From the NCBI GenBank assembly GCA_002327925.1, contig DCVA01000020.1:61250-78971 (forward strand): a stretch of 17,722 nucleotides of DNA. The letters run 5' to 3'. Under the pieces are notes generated by a model that saw only the letters and a program-made list of their open reading frames with translations, did not search any database and was not told the origin of the DNA. The stretch comes from Anaerolineales bacterium UBA2200 (lineage in GTDB: Bacteria > Chloroflexota > Anaerolineae > UBA2200). The position numbers and the translations under genes are program-made. Below are positions 15,254 to 17,722 of the stretch, piece by piece; position 1 is the stretch's first letter, and each line of letters opens with the position of its first letter.

Positions 15254-15754
15254 CTATGGCCTGTTGGCCTTGATATAGTTCTGCTCGATCAGAGTGGCCA
15301 CGCCACTCGCATCTTCCAGGGCAAATTGCGGAACATTCACCTCGAAGGTCATGTCGCTCACTACGGCCACCAGCTCAGGCGGCGCAAAGATCAGCTCGCG
15401 CGTCACGGCCTGGCGAACCACCTCTATTTTTGGCTTGTGGTCCTGCTTGTAGCCCTCGGTAAGAACGATGTCCATCTCAGGCAAGGATGCTACGATTTCG
15501 TCCAGGCTCAGCTCACGCTGCAGACGGCGCACCATGGCCACCTTCTGTGGCGCGGCGATGATGGACACGTCACTGCCCGCCTCGGTGAGCCGCCAGCTAT
15601 CCTTGCCCGGCTTGTCCGTCTCAAAGTCGCGCTCAAAGTGCTTGATCGTGGCCACGCGATAACCGCGCTTCTTGAGCTCGACAACCAGACCGACCAGGAA
15701 GGTGGTCTTGCCGACATTGCCTCTGCCCACCACAGAAAGAACCGCTGCGGTCAA
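15254..15754 (-). CDS. mobB: Molybdopterin-guanine dinucleotide biosynthesis protein MobB
   Basis: A 166-residue P-loop GTPase that assists MobA in attaching GMP to molybdopterin. The Walker A GRGNVGKTT is at residues 10-18, where family members more often read GxSGSGKTT. The next blocks are VATIKHFERDFETDKPGKDS (34-53), WRLTEAGSDVSII (54-66), and LTEGYK (98-103), the family's counterpart of VEGFK. Length is typical for stand-alone MobB. The start is TTG at 15754, chosen because GAGGAG lies 6 bases upstream and no ATG fits. It is the first gene behind a consensus promoter and is followed by the small cysteine protein. No other molybdenum-cofactor gene is in the window. Confidence 0.9.
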   Translation of the reverse strand: MTAAVLSVVGRGNVGKTTFLVGLVVELKKRGYRVATIKHFERDFETDKPGKDSWRLTEAGSDVSIIAAPQKVAMVRRLQRELSLDEIVASLPEMDIVLTEGYKQDHKPKIEVVRQAVTRELIFAPPELVAVVSDMTFEVNVPQFALEDASGVATLIEQNYIKANRP

Positions 15755-15791
15755 CCAGGTCTCCTCTCCGTACGAAAGCCAAAGCTAATCC

Positions 15792-15820
15792 TGTATATCA
15801 TAGTTTAGGGTGCTTGTCAA
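15792..15820 (-). promoter_or_regulatory. Promoter of mobB
   Basis: TTGACA (15815-15820) and TATACA (15792-15797) on the minus strand with a 17-bp spacer. The start of transcription would be about 30 bases before the mobB TTG. Confidence 0.85.
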
Positions 15821-15845
15821 GGGTTTTGACGCGTTGGCGGAACAC

Positions 15846-15874
15846 GGATTCTTCGGCTTCTCCTCCAAATGACA
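15846..15874. repeat. Dispersed repeat, partial copy 2
   Basis: On the minus strand this reads TGTCATTTGGAGGAGAAG followed by CCGAAGAATC, matching the left arm of the repeat at 14953-14979 (TGTCATTCTGAG, GCCGAAGAATC) but in the opposite orientation. The other arm is absent. The two copies bracket the mobB transcription unit. Confidence 0.6.
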
Positions 15875-15904
15875 GGGGGCCAGGCCGAGAATGGCATTCA
15901 GCTC

Positions 15905-15926
15905 GCTGAGCGCGGGGGCTCTCAGC
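15905..15926 (-). terminator. Possible hairpin at the end of the cohesin-like gene
   Basis: GCTGAG and CTCAGC form a 6-bp stem around a C-rich 10-base loop, overlapping the stop codon of the cohesin-like gene. No T-run follows, so this is a weak candidate. Confidence 0.28.
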
Positions 15927-17298
15927 CGGGGCCGCTCACCCAGAGCTCGACATCGTCGAGGTAGACGGAGGTGATGCCCTGGCCGTCGTTGTAGAGGCCG
16001 ATCTGCAGCACCACCTCTTCCCCGGCGCAGGCCAGCAAATCGAGGGTATAGCTGTGCCAGGCCTGCTCCCATTCCATCCAGCGTGCGCTGGTCAGGACCA
16101 CGCTGTCGCTCGCCCGGCGCACGTAGAGGTACAGGTCATCGCCATCCATCGGCCAGCCGGCCGGAAAGTAGACGAAGCGCAGCTCGGCCGTGGCAAGATG
16201 AGCCGGGATCCGCACAGTCTGCTGAACCGAGGACCACACACGGCCGGCATAGGCCGAGTCGATACCCAGTCTCATCGAGCGCAGGCCGCCGTAGGCGTAC
16301 ACGACTGAGTAGACAGGCGGAGCGCCGCCCAGAGAAATCCAGGCGGCATCGACCTCGAAGCCGGGGTTGTCGACAAGCTGTACATGGAAGGCCGCCAGGG
16401 TGGGCGTCGGCGATGCGGTGGCCCCCGGTGCCACAGTCAGAGTCGGCTCTGCCGTGGCGGAGGCGGCAGGGGTCGCCGACGGCATGGGCGGCATAGGCGT
16501 CGCGGTGGGCTGGTCAAAGCCGCGCAGAGTGAGCGGAACAAACACACCGTGGCCGCCGGGAAGCCGTGTGGCGGTCTGAGTGGGGGTCGGCGAGTTGCCC
16601 GGCGTGGCGGTGCGTGTCCTGGTGGCCGTGCCTGTAGCGCTGGCCGTGGCAGTCGGCACAGGCGTGGTGGTCGACGTGGGCGGTGCCGTCAGTGTGGCGG
16701 TAGGCGTGGCAGCGTCGTCCAGAACCAGAATCTGGCCGCCGCTGACCGAGGCGGGGATAGCCCCTGCGCTCTGGTTGGCCAGGGCCACCTGGAGCAGTAA
16801 CAGGCTGTTTCCAGGCGCTACGGCGCGGAAGGTGATGCGGGCCAGCACTCCGCTGCCGTTGGCCGGCGCGGCCGGGTACAGGAGGGCCTGGACAAAGCGA
16901 ACCTGTCCGGCGCTGTTGTCCACCAGGTTGGTGGCGGTAAAGGCCTGCGTGAGGTTGAGGAATCCGCCCGGGGCAATCCGCGGCAGCTCCGGGCTGTTGC
17001 CATCGGAATCGAGCACCACCAGCGTCTCGGGGTTGAAGGTCAACAGCAGATCCAGGCCGTAGAGGTTGCTCACCTCATCGATGCGCACCTCGAGGGTCAC
17101 GGTCTGCCCCGGCTGAAGCATGGTGTCCTGGGGGGCAAGGTGGACGCGGGTCCCAAGAGCCCGGATAGCACCCGCAGAGAGCAGGATCAGGAGCGCGGCG
17201 GCCAGGACCGACAGCAGGGCAAGGCGGCGTCGAGGCGGACGCAGAGTCGGCGTTCGTCGAGGAGAACAGGTGGCGAAGCCAGACGGTCTCTCCATCAT
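15922..17298 (-). CDS. Secreted cohesin-domain protein with Pro/Thr linkers and C-terminal jelly-roll region
   Basis: A 458-residue exported protein. A basic N-terminus (RRTPTLRPPRRR) precedes a hydrophobic helix (about 26-48), giving a signal anchor or a long signal peptide. A cohesin-type domain spans about 50-195: HLAPQDTMLQPGQTVTLEVR, LYGLDLLLTFNPETLVVLD, GVLARITFRAV. In cellulosomes cohesins bind dockerins, but isolated ones are common in non-cellulolytic bacteria. A Pro/Thr/Ala-rich linker (about 197-248), the motif HGVFVPLTLRG (250-260), and a second linker (264-301) follow. The last 150 residues (VDNPGFEVDAAW, then SMRLG) look like a carbohydrate-binding-type jelly roll. ATG codons at 17298 and 17295 both fit the GGTAGG upstream. 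No catalytic domain is seen, so it is probably adhesive or structural at the cell surface. Confidence 0.82.
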   Translation of the reverse strand: MMERPSGFATCSPRRTPTLRPPRRRLALLSVLAAALLILLSAGAIRALGTRVHLAPQDTMLQPGQTVTLEVRIDEVSNLYGLDLLLTFNPETLVVLDSDGNSPELPRIAPGGFLNLTQAFTATNLVDNSAGQVRFVQALLYPAAPANGSGVLARITFRAVAPGNSLLLLQVALANQSAGAIPASVSGGQILVLDDAATPTATLTAPPTSTTTPVPTATASATGTATRTRTATPGNSPTPTQTATRLPGGHGVFVPLTLRGFDQPTATPMPPMPSATPAASATAEPTLTVAPGATASPTPTLAAFHVQLVDNPGFEVDAAWISLGGAPPVYSVVYAYGGLRSMRLGIDSAYAGRVWSSVQQTVRIPAHLATAELRFVYFPAGWPMDGDDLYLYVRRASDSVVLTSARWMEWEQAWHSYTLDLLACAGEEVVLQIGLYNDGQGITSVYLDDVELWVSGPG

Positions 17299-17349
17299 CG
17301 CCTACCCAGGGTTCCAGCCATCCGGCTCATGGTGCAGCAAACAGGTCAA

Positions 17350-17388
17350 AGGGCCAGGCATCGCTGGATACTCGCAATGCCTGGCCCT
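17350..17388 (-). terminator. Hairpin terminator after the LysM gene
   Basis: A perfect 12-bp stem AGGGCCAGGCAT / ATGCCTGGCCCT with a 15-base loop starts 13 bases past the LysM stop codon. On the minus strand it is followed only by TTTG, so intrinsic termination may be partial. It separates the LysM gene from the cohesin-like gene, whose ATG is 51 bases beyond. Confidence 0.65.
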
Positions 17389-17401
17389 CTTCAAGAGCGG
17401 A

Positions 17402-17722
17402 CTAGGGGATCAGTAGCGTCTGGCCGACGTAGATCAGATTCGGGTTGGCCAGGTTGTTGAGCGTGACGATGGACCAGTAGCTGACGCCGTACTTGGCCGC
17501 TATGCCGTAAACCGTATCGCCCGCCACCACCAGGTGGGTCTTGGACGGCACAGGCCCGGGGGTCGTGCCCGTCGGAATGAGCAGGACCTGACCGGCGCGG
17601 ATATAGTTCGGATTGGCGATGTTGTTGAGCGCCACGATGGCGTTCACCGTCACCCCGAACTTGGCCGCGATGCGGTAGAGCGTATCCCCTGCCAGCACTA
17701 CATAGCTGCCCGGCACAGGCGA
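17402..17722 (-). CDS. LysM-repeat protein, C-terminal part (cut by window edge)
   Basis: The open frame continues off the right edge. The visible 107 residues contain two LysM domains: YVVLAGDTLYRIAAKFGVTV, with NNIANPNYIRAGQVLLIP, and then HLVVAGDTVYGIAAKYGVSY, with NNLANPNLIYVGQTLLIP, at which the protein ends. A short Pro/Thr linker (TGTTPGPVPSK) joins them. LysM domains bind N-acetylglucosamine in peptidoglycan or chitin, so this is a cell-wall-associated C-terminus; whatever lies N-terminal is outside the window. The GTG at 17716 could be read as a start, but the preceding in-frame SPV residues look like more linker, so I treat the gene as truncated at its 5' end. Confidence 0.88.
   Translation of the reverse strand, partial: SPVPGSYVVLAGDTLYRIAAKFGVTVNAIVALNNIANPNYIRAGQVLLIPTGTTPGPVPSKTHLVVAGDTVYGIAAKYGVSYWSIVTLNNLANPNLIYVGQTLLIP

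Overview
This G+C-rich window reads like a bacterial chromosome fragment, most likely from a Chloroflexota (Anaerolineae-like) lineage. That assignment is an inference. It rests on a secreted cohesin-like protein with Pro/Thr-rich linkers and an FVPL motif, a dispersed palindromic repeat of a type I associate with such genomes, and the general gene content. Nearly everything is on the minus strand, the exception being one fumarylacetoacetate hydrolase-family gene. No stretch longer than about 230 bases lacks a gene, and I saw no CRISPR array, insertion sequence or phage gene.

Left end (1-326): the 5' part of rplS (ribosomal protein L19) with its own near-consensus promoter. Positions 327-1759 hold a tripartite toxin-antitoxin-chaperone (TAC) module in the canonical order: a HigB/RelE-type toxin, now a pseudogene with one frameshift and one internal stop; a HigA antitoxin with a C-terminal extension; and a SecB-like chaperone coupled to it by an ATGA overlap. 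A perfect palindrome lies inside the module's promoter. Positions 1782-9349 hold a Type III restriction-modification system in the order Res, Schlafen/AlbA_2-type ATPase, Mod. The middle gene overlaps res by four bases (GTGA). A second strong palindrome sits just before mod. Together these form a compact defence island of about 9 kb inserted between rplS and metabolic genes.

Positions 9501-12656: hutU (urocanate hydratase) followed by a half-size TauE/SafE permease overlapping it by four bases, with a divergent FAH-family hydrolase. Positions 12661-14937 form an information-processing operon: promoter, tRNA-His(GTG), a hairpin with a T-rich tail, hisS, rnc. Having tRNA-His and a terminator-like hairpin directly ahead of histidyl-tRNA synthetase suggests either simple tRNA 3' termination or attenuation of hisS.

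Positions 15032-15820: mobB and a small four-cysteine protein behind a consensus promoter, flanked by two copies of a dispersed repeat. Positions 15922-17722: a membrane-anchored or secreted cohesin-domain protein and the 3' part of a LysM-repeat protein, separated by a 12-bp perfect stem that probably terminates the latter.

The most interesting parts are the TAC module that kept its antitoxin and chaperone after losing its toxin, and the three-gene R-M operon whose middle gene encodes a probable regulator or effector.
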